From positions 1 to 50,832 of the forward strand of contig JAQUCE010000028.1 in assembly GCA_028686345.1 (NCBI GenBank): a stretch of 50,832 nucleotides of DNA, given 5' to 3'. The translations under genes and the position numbers were made by a program. Shown here in pieces: positions 42,031 to 50,460 of this stretch. The DNA comes from Kiritimatiellia bacterium. Lineage in GTDB: Bacteria; Verrucomicrobiota; Kiritimatiellia; RFP12; UBA1067. Within the stretch, counting starts at the first letter, position 1. Each line of letters begins with the position of its first letter. The notes under the pieces were generated by a model that had not been told where the DNA came from, ran no database searches, and saw only the letters and a program-made list of their open reading frames with translations.

Positions 42031-44736
42031 CTAGGAGCAAAGCGACAATATTGTCCCCGGATGGACGCTGCTGACGCTTATACCATCTATCAATAACTGC
42101 GCAGTGCTCGATCCATTGTATACAGGAAAATCAAACTTGAAGTATAAAGGTTCGCCGCCTGAGTTGCTACAGTTATTGCGCCAAACCACATTAAAACTTT
42201 GGGTTGTTCCGCTACGCTGCGGCATCGTAACATCTGCCGCAAGCTTTACGCTCTGTGCTGTAAATACATTATTGCTGAGCGAGTAAAGCCCGAAAGATCG
42301 TGGTGCCAGATACCCGACATCGTCGCGGTTGCCTAAAGTCACCTGCCATCTATATGTTTTGCCCGCCTCTACCAGACCCACAAACTGCAGCAGAGAGCCC
42401 CCTCCGTTGAAGCTTGGTCTGAGATCAATAAGCCCCCATTGATCACCATCAGGCGCAGCGGGGAAAGCGCTGCTGTAAGTTTCAGAAATAACCAGTGGCG
42501 GATGAGCCATGCCCTCTACACTCCAGCCATCAACCGGGGTGCCCCAGGGAAGATAATTGGATAGCGGTGCTTCAGGCATCTCAAAGCTTCCGTTAAAAGC
42601 CATCTCGCCCCCTGAGCTCGGGCAGGCGACCTTGTTAAGCCGGAGCATGGCGCACCCCCTATGTAAGGGCACATCAATAGTCAAAGAATCAGTATCACCC
42701 ACATTCATCAATTTCATCCAGCGCGTTTTACCTGGATGCACTATCTCGAGCACCTTAAGATCATTAAACGGCAGGTGCTTCACCGTAATACGGGCTGTGC
42801 GGGAAGCCCCGCCGAAAACAACAGGTATCACATATCCATCCTCCACCTCAAAGATATTCGCCAGTGCATGACTCCCGTCCACTTGAATTACATGCGGAAT
42901 CATAACCCATTTCTTGCCGCGCATGGCGTTGAACATCGCGCCATAATCAATAAACCGGTTTTCCAGTTCCGTGTCGGGCAGAGTATTGTGATTGGCCTTG
43001 GGAAATGGAACCGATGGAAAAATCCCGAGATACAGATACTCTTGAAACCCCGCGTCACTATTTGGCGATCCCCAGATCATGACTGGCTTTCGGAGACCAG
43101 CCAGCGCAATCAGGTTATGAATGCCTGTTGAGTTGAATTCGTTGTAAACACCATCCAGGTGACGGATTGCATCCACCCGGCGAAACTCTTTAACGTTACC
43201 GAAGACAACCTTGTTGTGCTCTTTTGTCAGAGAGATCATGCGCTCCATCACCTGATGCCAGGAGTAGAGCAGTGAGCGCTTCGGAGTGCCGCTCCAGGTC
43301 ACTCCGTCGTCTCCTTTATTGTTATATTTACTAAGCCAATCCATCCGGTCTATCACAACACCGGAACAAAGGGGTAAGCGCACGCATATATCAGTTATCT
43401 GACGGACAATCTCCGCTTGCCACGCAGGATCTCCGGGATCTACAACCCGGCTGTCAAGCCAGCTTCCGATTCCAAGGTTCGCATCGGGAATCTGGTGATA
43501 GATAAAATCATTGGCTGACCTCCATAAATCCTCATCCTTGACGGCCTCTCTAACCGTAGGTGTCGGAGAGATGAAATTGCCAGCCTCCGTGACAGTGAAG
43601 TATTCGAGCTGATGAAATCCCTGCTCTCTCATTCTGCCTGCGTAACCGTTCACAACCGCTGCGCACATAGACGTTGAAACAATCTTATGTCCGCTGTTCT
43701 CTGTTCCGCCTATCGACTGCCATGTTTCGTCATTTGATTTAACAGGAGGAATGCTCATGCCGATATACGGCCAGGGAAAGGTCGCGCTCCAGTTCATGGT
43801 AAAGCCCATCCCGCGCAATTTTTCAGCATCCAGCTCCTCGCCACGATAATCAGCGTAAGTTGCGCCACCTCCGACTTCGTGCGCGAACGGCACATGCGGA
43901 TTAAAGGAGTCTGGATAACGAGTGACCATAAACCCCATGCCTGCACGCCACGCCGCTGAATGCGCTGCCAGGTGCATTTTCATTTTTATGGTATTGCTCT
44001 GCGCAATTCTCAAAGATGTCCGCTCAAAATTGACTGCTCCGGCAGCACTGGTGTGCAATGTCATATCCTGCACAAAATCAAAAGGTGATTGCATCAGAGT
44101 CAATCCAAGATCCTGCTCTGAATTAAGCCACATTGCAATCGGCACAGAAAACCCCAGTGTGGGGTTCGCGGCGCCACTTCCGTTTCCACCATATTTCATG
44201 TGCAGCTCGCTGAAATCCATTGGTTCAAGAGGGTTTCCATAGCCGTTGTATTGCGGTAGATCCGAGCGGGTCCATGCTGACCAGAAGCGAAAATCGTTTT
44301 GATCATGAAGCAACTCAAGGTATGTCTGAATTGGCGCTGTCCAAGGTGCCCCTGAACCGGTGATCTCCAACTCCCAGTTTATGCTCGCATCATCCTCGCC
44401 TTGCGAGAATCTCTGGGTCACGACGGCCTGCCCGGCAGCGGCAGATACAACACGCCTGTATTGCACACTCCCATTGTCAAGCCTCTGTTGCAGAACCTCA
44501 CCGGAAGTTGTACCGGCGATAATTGAGCGGCCTATGGCACTGCGTTGCAGTGTGTCACCACCAGCACCTCGTAAGGCAATGTCGGTTATCTCACCTGCGT
44601 CGGAAATAACGATTGTGAGATTGCCTGACCTTGAACTCAGTGAATTCCCATCCGCTAAAGATGCCAACATACCGCAGGCCAACGCGGCGCAGATTGCAAA
44701 AAAATGCCTGCCTGTTTCTCTCTGTCTTTTATTCAA
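42031..44736 (-). CDS. Secreted glycosidase-like protein with C-terminal carbohydrate-binding-type domain
   Basis: 901 aa. The open frame reaches 44892 but its first 52 codons come from repeat DNA; the likely start is TTG at 44734-44736, 7 nt after AAGGAG, followed by a normal signal peptide (HFFAICAALACGMLASLADG). Residues about 30-270 are a beta-rich domain; then a likely TIM barrel with SGVVIDRMDWLSKYN, VVFGNVKEF and YNEFNSTG, where Asp/Glu residues sit at strand ends. I cannot assign a GH family. The last 190 residues (FNGSFEMPEAPLSNYLPWGT, PDGDQWGLIDLRPSFNGG, YRWQVTLGNRDDVGY) are homologous to domains in the upstream gene 44932-46569. Ends VHPGTILSLCS. Second gene of the probable AraC-controlled unit. 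Confidence 0.65.
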   Translation of the reverse strand: MNKRQRETGRHFFAICAALACGMLASLADGNSLSSRSGNLTIVISDAGEITDIALRGAGGDTLQRSAIGRSIIAGTTSGEVLQQRLDNGSVQYRRVVSAAAGQAVVTQRFSQGEDDASINWELEITGSGAPWTAPIQTYLELLHDQNDFRFWSAWTRSDLPQYNGYGNPLEPMDFSELHMKYGGNGSGAANPTLGFSVPIAMWLNSEQDLGLTLMQSPFDFVQDMTLHTSAAGAVNFERTSLRIAQSNTIKMKMHLAAHSAAWRAGMGFMVTRYPDSFNPHVPFAHEVGGGATYADYRGEELDAEKLRGMGFTMNWSATFPWPYIGMSIPPVKSNDETWQSIGGTENSGHKIVSTSMCAAVVNGYAGRMREQGFHQLEYFTVTEAGNFISPTPTVREAVKDEDLWRSANDFIYHQIPDANLGIGSWLDSRVVDPGDPAWQAEIVRQITDICVRLPLCSGVVIDRMDWLSKYNNKGDDGVTWSGTPKRSLLYSWHQVMERMISLTKEHNKVVFGNVKEFRRVDAIRHLDGVYNEFNSTGIHNLIALAGLRKPVMIWGSPNSDAGFQEYLYLGIFPSVPFPKANHNTLPDTELENRFIDYGAMFNAMRGKKWVMIPHVIQVDGSHALANIFEVEDGYVIPVVFGGASRTARITVKHLPFNDLKVLEIVHPGKTRWMKLMNVGDTDSLTIDVPLHRGCAMLRLNKVACPSSGGEMAFNGSFEMPEAPLSNYLPWGTPVDGWSVEGMAHPPLVISETYSSAFPAAPDGDQWGLIDLRPSFNGGGSLLQFVGLVEAGKTYRWQVTLGNRDDVGYLAPRSFGLYSLSNNVFTAQSVKLAADVTMPQRSGTTQSFNVVWRNNCSNSGGEPLYFKFDFPVYNGSSTAQLLIDGISVSSVHPGTILSLCS

Positions 44737-44870
44737 AACATATCTCCTTGGCTGTAACTTCAAATGGGTTAAGGGGTTTTCCCAGCACTTTTCTCTTTGT
44801 CGCGAACTTTGTTGCAAGCTTTGTCGCACCCGCGCTGCTGGCTGAATTCTGGTGTCACTAAAAAAACTCA

Positions 44871-44929
44871 TCTGCAAGCAGGATGCTTGCACTACTCCAT
44901 TATCTGCAAGCAGGATGCTTGCACTACTG
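44871..44929 (+). repeat. Two direct copies of the family A core
   Basis: TCTGCAAGCAGGATGCTTGC occurs at 44871 and 44903 (32-bp period), each followed by ACTACT. It is the palindromic core of repeat family A without its flanks, placed between the two minus-strand genes and directly beside the stop codon at 44932. Confidence 0.8.
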
Positions 44930-44931
44930 CA

Positions 44932-46569
44932 TCACTGAACGAGCAGGATCGTGCCTTGGTGTACCTTGCTGCTGAACACCCGTACATCGTCAATTAATAG
45001 CTGCCGCGGCGTAATCCCTGAAGAGGTGACACTCATAAGAAAGTAAAGGTGTTTGCCTTCGGTTCCAGTATCAACACTATACCACTTACCCCCAAGGAGC
45101 TGAGTCGTACGAGACCTTTGTGCCATGGTGATCGCGCTTTCATCCAATGTGTCACAGGCGGTGAAAATATTGTTTTCAGCTATGTATAATCCAAGCTCAA
45201 CTTCAGATACGTAATCAAGGTCTGAGCGATTGCCTAATGTGGCTGACCATACATATTTTCTGTTCTTTTCCACTCGTCCCAGATAGCTGCCTGTCACAGT
45301 CCCTCCGTTGAAAGTACCACGGGAGTCAAGCAGCATCCATTGATCGCCATCCGGCGCGACTGGGTAAGGTGCCGCGCCGCTAGCGTGGACAATTAGCCCG
45401 GGATGTCCGCCTCCGACTCTGGACCACCCTGGAACCCGCGTTCCCCACGGCAGTGATGATGTGCCGGCATCCGGAGCTTCAAAACTGAAGTTTTGCACCT
45501 GATTGCCTCCTGTCGCGTCCTTCACGGGGCGCACGGCGATGGCATCGGCAATCACATATTTGTCACCTGTTAACCCCGGCACCGTTACGGTAATGCTCCC
45601 GCCAACTGCCGCATAGGTTCCTATGCTCTGCGCCCACTGCCAGGTGCCGTCATCTTCAATCGCAAGTTCAGACGGGTTCGGCACCTGGTTTACAGTAGCG
45701 CTGACAACCCCGTTCACGGAGAATGGAACAGTCGTCCGATTGCTATACCCCTCCCACATTGTAACCACCTCGTAGTCACCGGCTGCAAGATTTTTGAAAA
45801 TCCAGGTCGCGCGGTTGGGTATTTTTTGCCAGCCGGCAGGCATAACATTTGTGCTTTTTGTAACATGCGGCACTTCAAAGCTCCCATTTACAACCAGTTC
45901 CGCACCACCATCTTTTTTCACACTAACGCCATCAAAACAAATTTGGCGCGTTCCTCCGACTATGGTGTAAGCATCATAATTGACCATGGCAAAGAGCAGA
46001 GGAGATCCAGCCATAGTGTTGCCAGTGCTGTTCCATGTTATATTTGTCGTAATGTGAAGACCCGAACCTGGCGCAAGATCTGCTTGGTCCAGGGTGCTCA
46101 AGGCGGTCATAATCCCATTTGTAAAAGCGAACAACCCCACCTTAAAGCTGGCGGATATGCCAACATCCGAGCGCCGTCCAACTGTAATGCTCCAACTGTA
46201 TAACCCATCCGATATTGTGCCTACCACCTGCCCCAAACTCTGACGCATCATAAACGTACTGCGACTATCAAAGATCAACCATTGATCATCTGTTACACCA
46301 GTCGGATAATTGGCATTATTAATGGCATTGTCAATTAAAGGCGGATTATTATAACCACCGTATTGCAGCTGGTGATCGCTGGTGCCAAATCCTCCGGAAC
46401 GCGTCCAAAGCACAAAGCAGCCGGAGACTCCAAACTCACCAGCTTCATCCGCAGCATGTTCATTATCGATAATAGTCCAACCGCCATGGTTGACCGTCGC
46501 CCAGCTTTGTGTGGAAAATCCTATCAAAACACAAGCGATCAAAACTTTGTCTATTCGTTGTTTTTTCAT
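44932..46569 (-). CDS. Secreted carbohydrate-binding-type protein with golvesin-like middle domain
   Basis: 545 aa from ATG 46567-46569, preceded by GAGGAGG; the frame extends to 46656 without support. Signal peptide VLIACVLIGFSTQSWA. Three modules: residues about 60-220 (DDQWLIFDSRSTFM, YSWSITVGRRSDVG), a middle domain about 235-355 similar to the golvesin C-terminal domain (AAGDYEVVTMWEGYSNRTTV, YVIADAIAVRPV), and residues about 360-545 (PDGDQWMLLDSRGTFNGG, YVWSATLGNRSDLDY). The first and third modules are homologous to each other and to the end of the 42031-44736 protein. No catalytic motif. Ends VHQGTILLVQ. First gene after the promoter at 46628-46656; likely binds the glycan cut by the downstream enzyme. 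Confidence 0.7.
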   Translation of the reverse strand: MKKQRIDKVLIACVLIGFSTQSWATVNHGGWTIIDNEHAADEAGEFGVSGCFVLWTRSGGFGTSDHQLQYGGYNNPPLIDNAINNANYPTGVTDDQWLIFDSRSTFMMRQSLGQVVGTISDGLYSWSITVGRRSDVGISASFKVGLFAFTNGIMTALSTLDQADLAPGSGLHITTNITWNSTGNTMAGSPLLFAMVNYDAYTIVGGTRQICFDGVSVKKDGGAELVVNGSFEVPHVTKSTNVMPAGWQKIPNRATWIFKNLAAGDYEVVTMWEGYSNRTTVPFSVNGVVSATVNQVPNPSELAIEDDGTWQWAQSIGTYAAVGGSITVTVPGLTGDKYVIADAIAVRPVKDATGGNQVQNFSFEAPDAGTSSLPWGTRVPGWSRVGGGHPGLIVHASGAAPYPVAPDGDQWMLLDSRGTFNGGTVTGSYLGRVEKNRKYVWSATLGNRSDLDYVSEVELGLYIAENNIFTACDTLDESAITMAQRSRTTQLLGGKWYSVDTGTEGKHLYFLMSVTSSGITPRQLLIDDVRVFSSKVHQGTILLVQ

Positions 46570-46627
46570 AATTTTTCCTCCTCTTCCGTTCCATGCTCCT
46601 AAACTCTTAATTTCCTGAACAATTGTC

Positions 46628-46656
46628 ACTATAAAAAAAAACATCAAAAACCACAA
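46628..46656 (-). promoter_or_regulatory. Promoter for the minus-strand glycan genes
   Basis: On the minus strand TTGTGG (46651-46656) and TATAGT (46628-46633, 5 of 6 consensus) are 17 bp apart, about 58 bp before the ATG at 46569. The weak -35 box is what one expects for an activator-dependent promoter. Confidence 0.55.
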
Positions 46657-46682
46657 TGGATTAAGATATTTAAGGATGGATT
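46656..46682 (+). promoter_or_regulatory. Candidate AraC-type operator: ATGGATT direct repeat
   Basis: ATGGATT at 46656-46662 and again at 46676-46682, start to start exactly 20 bp, about two helical turns, next to the -35 box of the minus-strand promoter. This is the usual geometry for AraC-family activators, and the gene for such a regulator starts 61 bp further on. Confidence 0.45.
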
Positions 46683-46743
46683 TTAATGAACCAAAAAGAT
46701 ATTATACAAGTGCTTCAAAAAACACCATAGAAAGAGGCGACAC

Positions 46744-47751
46744 ATGAAGGGCACTCAACAACATAAAACACATGAGTTTGACATCCCTTATGAAAAAGAG
46801 GGCATCGAATTGTGGAAAAAGCACGTGGCAAATTATGATAACGCTATCTTTTTGGCCATACCGCAGAATATAAGAATGAAATGGATGAAGCACCCCGCCT
46901 TTGCAGATCTGAATGTTTTCAGTTGCGGGTATTTTGAAAACGCACATGGACATAAATGGACAAGGTCTGATCTGAATGAAGGTGTATTGATCTACTGTGT
47001 CGAAGGCAAGGGATTCTATACTTTCGACAACAAGACATATGCAGTTAACGCCGGCGACATTCTTTACTGCCCTCCGTTAACGCAGCACTCTTACCACACT
47101 GAGAACACCTCCGCATGGACGATTTACTGGATGCACGTTTGCGGTACCAAACTGCCTTTTCTTACAGCTCAGATCGGCTTGGCTCCTGAAAACCCCATCC
47201 GCTCAATTGGTATTCGATCCGAGTTGATTACTCTTTTCCGTGACCTCCTGCACCGGTTCGATCCAACCTCCAACGAAAAAACCCGCCTGTTATCCAACTC
47301 GCAAGCCCAGCTCATTCTGGCGACCATCTGCGCTCAGCCGGATCTTCCGCAGCAGATCACCCGTTATACTAAGTTGACTACGCAACTTATCCATGTTATG
47401 CACGAACATATGGCCACACCCTTGACAATTGATGATCTCGCAAAATTTGCCGACATCTCTCCCTCTTATGTTCACAGGATCTTTAAACAAGTTACAGGAT
47501 TTTCACCCATAGATTACTACAACCGACTGCGTGTTCGCACGGCCTGCTCAATGCTGACGGTCTCAAATCAACCTGTTCACAAAATAGCAAGCCGCCTTGG
47601 ATTTCAGGACACCTACTATTTTTCGCGGTTGTTCAAACGTATTTCCGGTCTTTCTCCTACGCAGTACCGAGCTATGCTTGTTCCTGCTGAACAAAACCAC
47701 TTAGGTGATAGTTATACGCGCTCATCCGGGATTTCATCGGGAATGGAGTGA
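46744..47751 (+). CDS. AraC-family transcriptional regulator
   Basis: 335 aa cytoplasmic DNA-binding protein. The N-terminal half has a cupin sensor domain (VEGKGFYTFDNKTYAVNAGD, then ILYCPPLTQHSYHTENTSAW) at about residues 70-130, the AraC ligand-binding type that usually senses sugars. C-terminal helix-turn-helix pair at about 225-320: TPLTIDDLAKFADISPSYVH, RIFKQVTGFSPIDYYNRLR and the second HTH KIASRLGFQDTYYFSRLFKR with ISGLSPTQYR, the PROSITE-like AraC signature. RBS GAGGCG. Divergent from two secreted glycan genes with a shared 174-bp gap, so it most likely activates them in response to a released sugar. Confidence 0.9.
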   Translation: MKGTQQHKTHEFDIPYEKEGIELWKKHVANYDNAIFLAIPQNIRMKWMKHPAFADLNVFSCGYFENAHGHKWTRSDLNEGVLIYCVEGKGFYTFDNKTYAVNAGDILYCPPLTQHSYHTENTSAWTIYWMHVCGTKLPFLTAQIGLAPENPIRSIGIRSELITLFRDLLHRFDPTSNEKTRLLSNSQAQLILATICAQPDLPQQITRYTKLTTQLIHVMHEHMATPLTIDDLAKFADISPSYVHRIFKQVTGFSPIDYYNRLRVRTACSMLTVSNQPVHKIASRLGFQDTYYFSRLFKRISGLSPTQYRAMLVPAEQNHLGDSYTRSSGISSGME

Positions 47752-47779
47752 AAGAAAGCGGGCTGGTATCATTATTTAA

Positions 47780-47880
47780 AGTAGCACAGGCGTCCCGCCT
47801 GTGTTTGAGCAAGTAGCACAGGCGTCCCGCCTGTGTTTGGGCAGGTAGTTCACAGCCGAGACGGCTGTGCTACTTGCTCG
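47780..47880. repeat. Repeat family E: AGTAGCACAGGCGTCCCGCC hairpins
   Basis: Two direct units at 47780 and 47812 (32-bp period), each with the hairpin CACAGGCG-TCC-CGCCTGTG, and a third, inverted and diverged unit (CACAGCCGAGACGGCTGTGC, then TACTTG) ending at 47880. Similar hairpins are, from memory, widespread in PVC genomes. They lie 14 bp before the start of the next gene. Confidence 0.8.
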
Positions 47881-47894
47881 TTTTAGGGAGTTAC

Positions 47895-50402
47895 ATGATA
47901 GATAAATCAAAAAATTTTGAGCCCTTCGGCTTTCAGAGATTGGATGAACTGCGTGACGCAGCCCTTTGCCTGAAGGTGAATCTGCCACTCTCCGACAAGC
48001 TCGCTGTGTTGGGGGAGCCGGTTACAATCGGGGGGGCGACGGTCCCCAACCGACTGTGTGTCGCGCCCATGGAGGGGTGCGACGCTGCGCCGGGTGGCGC
48101 ACCGGGCCCCTTAACGCTGCGCCGCTATCAACGCTACGCTGAGGGTGGCTTTGGTATGCTCTGGTTGGAAGCCACCGCGGTTGTGAGCGAGGGGCGCTCC
48201 AGTCCGCGCCAGCTGTGGATCAACCGCGGAAATGTCGCCGCCTTTGCCGCGCTGGTCTCTGAGCTCCGCCGCTGTGCTCGCGAGCGCTGGGGCCACGAGA
48301 TTGTTGTCATCCTGCAACTAGCCCACGCAGGGCGCTACTGCCGGCCTGAGGGCACGGACGCGCCGCTGATCGCCAGCCATGATCGGATGCTGGATTTAGC
48401 TCAAGGCGTTCCAGCGGATTACGCCGTGGTTTCGGATGACTACCTGGCGCGGCTTCAAACCGCTACCTTAGCGGCAGGACAACTTGCGCTCCAGGCAGGG
48501 TTTGACGGTGTTGACCTCAAGGCCTGCCATGGCGACTTGATCGCAGAGCTGATCGCGGCTGTTAAGCGCCCCGGACGCTACGGCGGTTCGTTTGCCAACC
48601 GCAGGCGCTACCTGGTTGAGCTGGCAGGCAGCTTCAAGGGCGCCGGGTACAACGGGATTCTGGCGTCTAAGTTTTCGCTTCCACTCGATGCCGCCACTGC
48701 TGTTGACGCTGTGGATTTTGCCCGGGCGCTGGTCCTGGAGGGCGTGCAGCTGCTCAATCTCGCGGCTGAGAGTCCTGACACAAGGTTTCATAAGGCAGAG
48801 CCACTGAAACGCTTTGCAGATCAAGCGGCTTTAACGCGAGCTGTGCAACAGGCCCTGCCCGCAGTGCCTGTCATGGCAGGCGGCTTGAGCTGGTTTCGCC
48901 ATTTTCTTCCCCAGGTTGCCGCCGGCCTAGTGAGTGAGGGTAGCGGAACATTGATCAGCATTGGGCGCGCCGCGCTGGCCTATCCGCGCCTGGCCGGCGA
49001 TCTGCTCGAAATCGGGGCCTTGGATCCAGAGGGTTGCTGCCTCAACTGTAACGCCTGCCTCCAGCTGCTTGAGGATAACGGACAGGCCGGCTGTATAGTG
49101 ATGGACAGCGCCGTCTATGGCGCGGAGTACCTGCAATGCCGCCATTTCGCGCTCGACAACCTGCGTGAGCAGGCGCGGCGCTGCCGAGGCTGCGCGCCGG
49201 CGCCGTGTCGCGCCGGGTGCCCGACGCGGATTGATGTGCCTGCTTTTCTAAAGGCCTTTGCCGAGGATGATATTGCAGCAGCGTATGCTATTCTGCGCCG
49301 GAGTAATGTGCTGCCAGGGATGTGCGCGCACCTCTGCCCAGTCAGCTCGCTGTGTGAAGGACGCTGCGTGGCTGGCACACTGGACGGCACCCCGATTCCC
49401 ATTCATGACATCCAGTATGCGGTTGCCTGGAGTGCGCAGCAGCGCGGGTTGACCGGGCTGCGTGTGCCGCAGCTTGCGACTGGCAAAAAGATCGCGGTGG
49501 TCGGGGGAGGGCCTGCGGGAGTTTCCTGCGCGGTGACCTTGCTGGAGCTGGGTCATCAGGTGGTTGTTTTTGAGCGCGCCACACGGCTGGGAGGAACTCC
49601 GGAGCTGGCGATCCGCGCCACCCGCTTCACCGGTGCCCGCGAGGAGGTGGATGCTATCCTGATGCCAGCCCTGCGTAAGGCGCGGCTGACAATCAGGTAT
49701 GGGGTTGCGCTAGGGCGGGAGATTTCGATTGAGGATTTACAGCGCGAACATGACGCTGTTTTCCTGGCCGCCGGGGTGTGGGGCGAACAATCGCTCGGAG
49801 CTGCGCCGGGAGTGATCTCCGGGCTTGATTTCCTCGTGGGAATGAAATCCGGCACTATACGCCAGGTTCCAACGCGGGTGATTCTGCTGGCAGGTGGCGA
49901 CAGCGCCATGGACTGCGCGAGGGTAGCCCTGCAAGCAGGGGCCACCGAGCTGTTGATTGTCTATGCTGGAGCGCTCTCTGAGATGCACTGGCACATGGCG
50001 GACGAATGGTTCCGCACTGAGGGTGTGCACTTCCTGACAATGACTCGTCCAACCGGCTACCGTATTGGGCCGTACGGCAAGGCCTCGGGGCTGATAGTTC
50101 AGCGCAGGCTGGGGGTGGCCCTGGATGGCAGCGCAGCACCGGAAGAGATCCTGGAAGCCGAGCTCATGATTGAAGCCATGGGACTGGGGATCGAACCCAC
50201 GCTGAAAACAGCGCTGCGCGGGTGCTCCCTGACAGAGAACGGGTTGGTGCAGACCGCGGAAAACGGGGGCTCTCTGGCCTGTGAATCGCCCGGTCTCTTC
50301 GCTGGTGGCGGGTTGATCAACGGCGGGGCCGCAGTGGTTCAGTGCGTGGCAGAGGGTATGCAAGCTGGGCAGGAGATTGATCTGTTTCTTAAACAGTCCT
50401 AA
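47895..50402 (+). CDS. Fusion flavoprotein: OYE barrel + GltD-type Fe-S domain + FAD/NAD(P) domain
   Basis: 835 aa, cytoplasmic; ATG 47895 with AGGGAG 4 nt upstream is preferred to an in-frame TTG at 47874. Residues about 35-380 form an Old Yellow Enzyme/NADH:flavin oxidoreductase barrel (VPNRLCVAPMEG, QLAHAGRYC, GFDGVDLKACHG, ISIGRAALAYPRL). A CCLNCNACLQLL...GC cluster then fits the 4Fe-4S site of the FadH/TMADH group. Residues about 409-510 have two further cysteine clusters, CRGCAPAPCRAGCPTRIDVP and CAHLCPVSSLCEGRC, as in GltD and dihydropyrimidine dehydrogenase. From 531, KIAVVGGGPAGVSCAV starts the FAD domain, with a second dinucleotide site ILLAGGDSAMDCAR near 664. Electrons probably run NAD(P)H - FAD - Fe-S - FMN to an enone-like or other substrate. 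Substrate unknown. Confidence 0.8.
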   Translation: MIDKSKNFEPFGFQRLDELRDAALCLKVNLPLSDKLAVLGEPVTIGGATVPNRLCVAPMEGCDAAPGGAPGPLTLRRYQRYAEGGFGMLWLEATAVVSEGRSSPRQLWINRGNVAAFAALVSELRRCARERWGHEIVVILQLAHAGRYCRPEGTDAPLIASHDRMLDLAQGVPADYAVVSDDYLARLQTATLAAGQLALQAGFDGVDLKACHGDLIAELIAAVKRPGRYGGSFANRRRYLVELAGSFKGAGYNGILASKFSLPLDAATAVDAVDFARALVLEGVQLLNLAAESPDTRFHKAEPLKRFADQAALTRAVQQALPAVPVMAGGLSWFRHFLPQVAAGLVSEGSGTLISIGRAALAYPRLAGDLLEIGALDPEGCCLNCNACLQLLEDNGQAGCIVMDSAVYGAEYLQCRHFALDNLREQARRCRGCAPAPCRAGCPTRIDVPAFLKAFAEDDIAAAYAILRRSNVLPGMCAHLCPVSSLCEGRCVAGTLDGTPIPIHDIQYAVAWSAQQRGLTGLRVPQLATGKKIAVVGGGPAGVSCAVTLLELGHQVVVFERATRLGGTPELAIRATRFTGAREEVDAILMPALRKARLTIRYGVALGREISIEDLQREHDAVFLAAGVWGEQSLGAAPGVISGLDFLVGMKSGTIRQVPTRVILLAGGDSAMDCARVALQAGATELLIVYAGALSEMHWHMADEWFRTEGVHFLTMTRPTGYRIGPYGKASGLIVQRRLGVALDGSAAPEEILEAELMIEAMGLGIEPTLKTALRGCSLTENGLVQTAENGGSLACESPGLFAGGGLINGGAAVVQCVAEGMQAGQEIDLFLKQS

Positions 50403-50460
50403 AGCAGTTACGCCGCGAAAAAACGATGAGGGTAACTTGCCCAAGTAGCCGAAAAAGACA

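Noticed and set aside
42031..44892. Longer N-terminus for the glycosidase-like protein
   Set aside because: The extra 52 codons are translated repeat DNA; a TTG with AAGGAG and a proper signal peptide lies at 44736.
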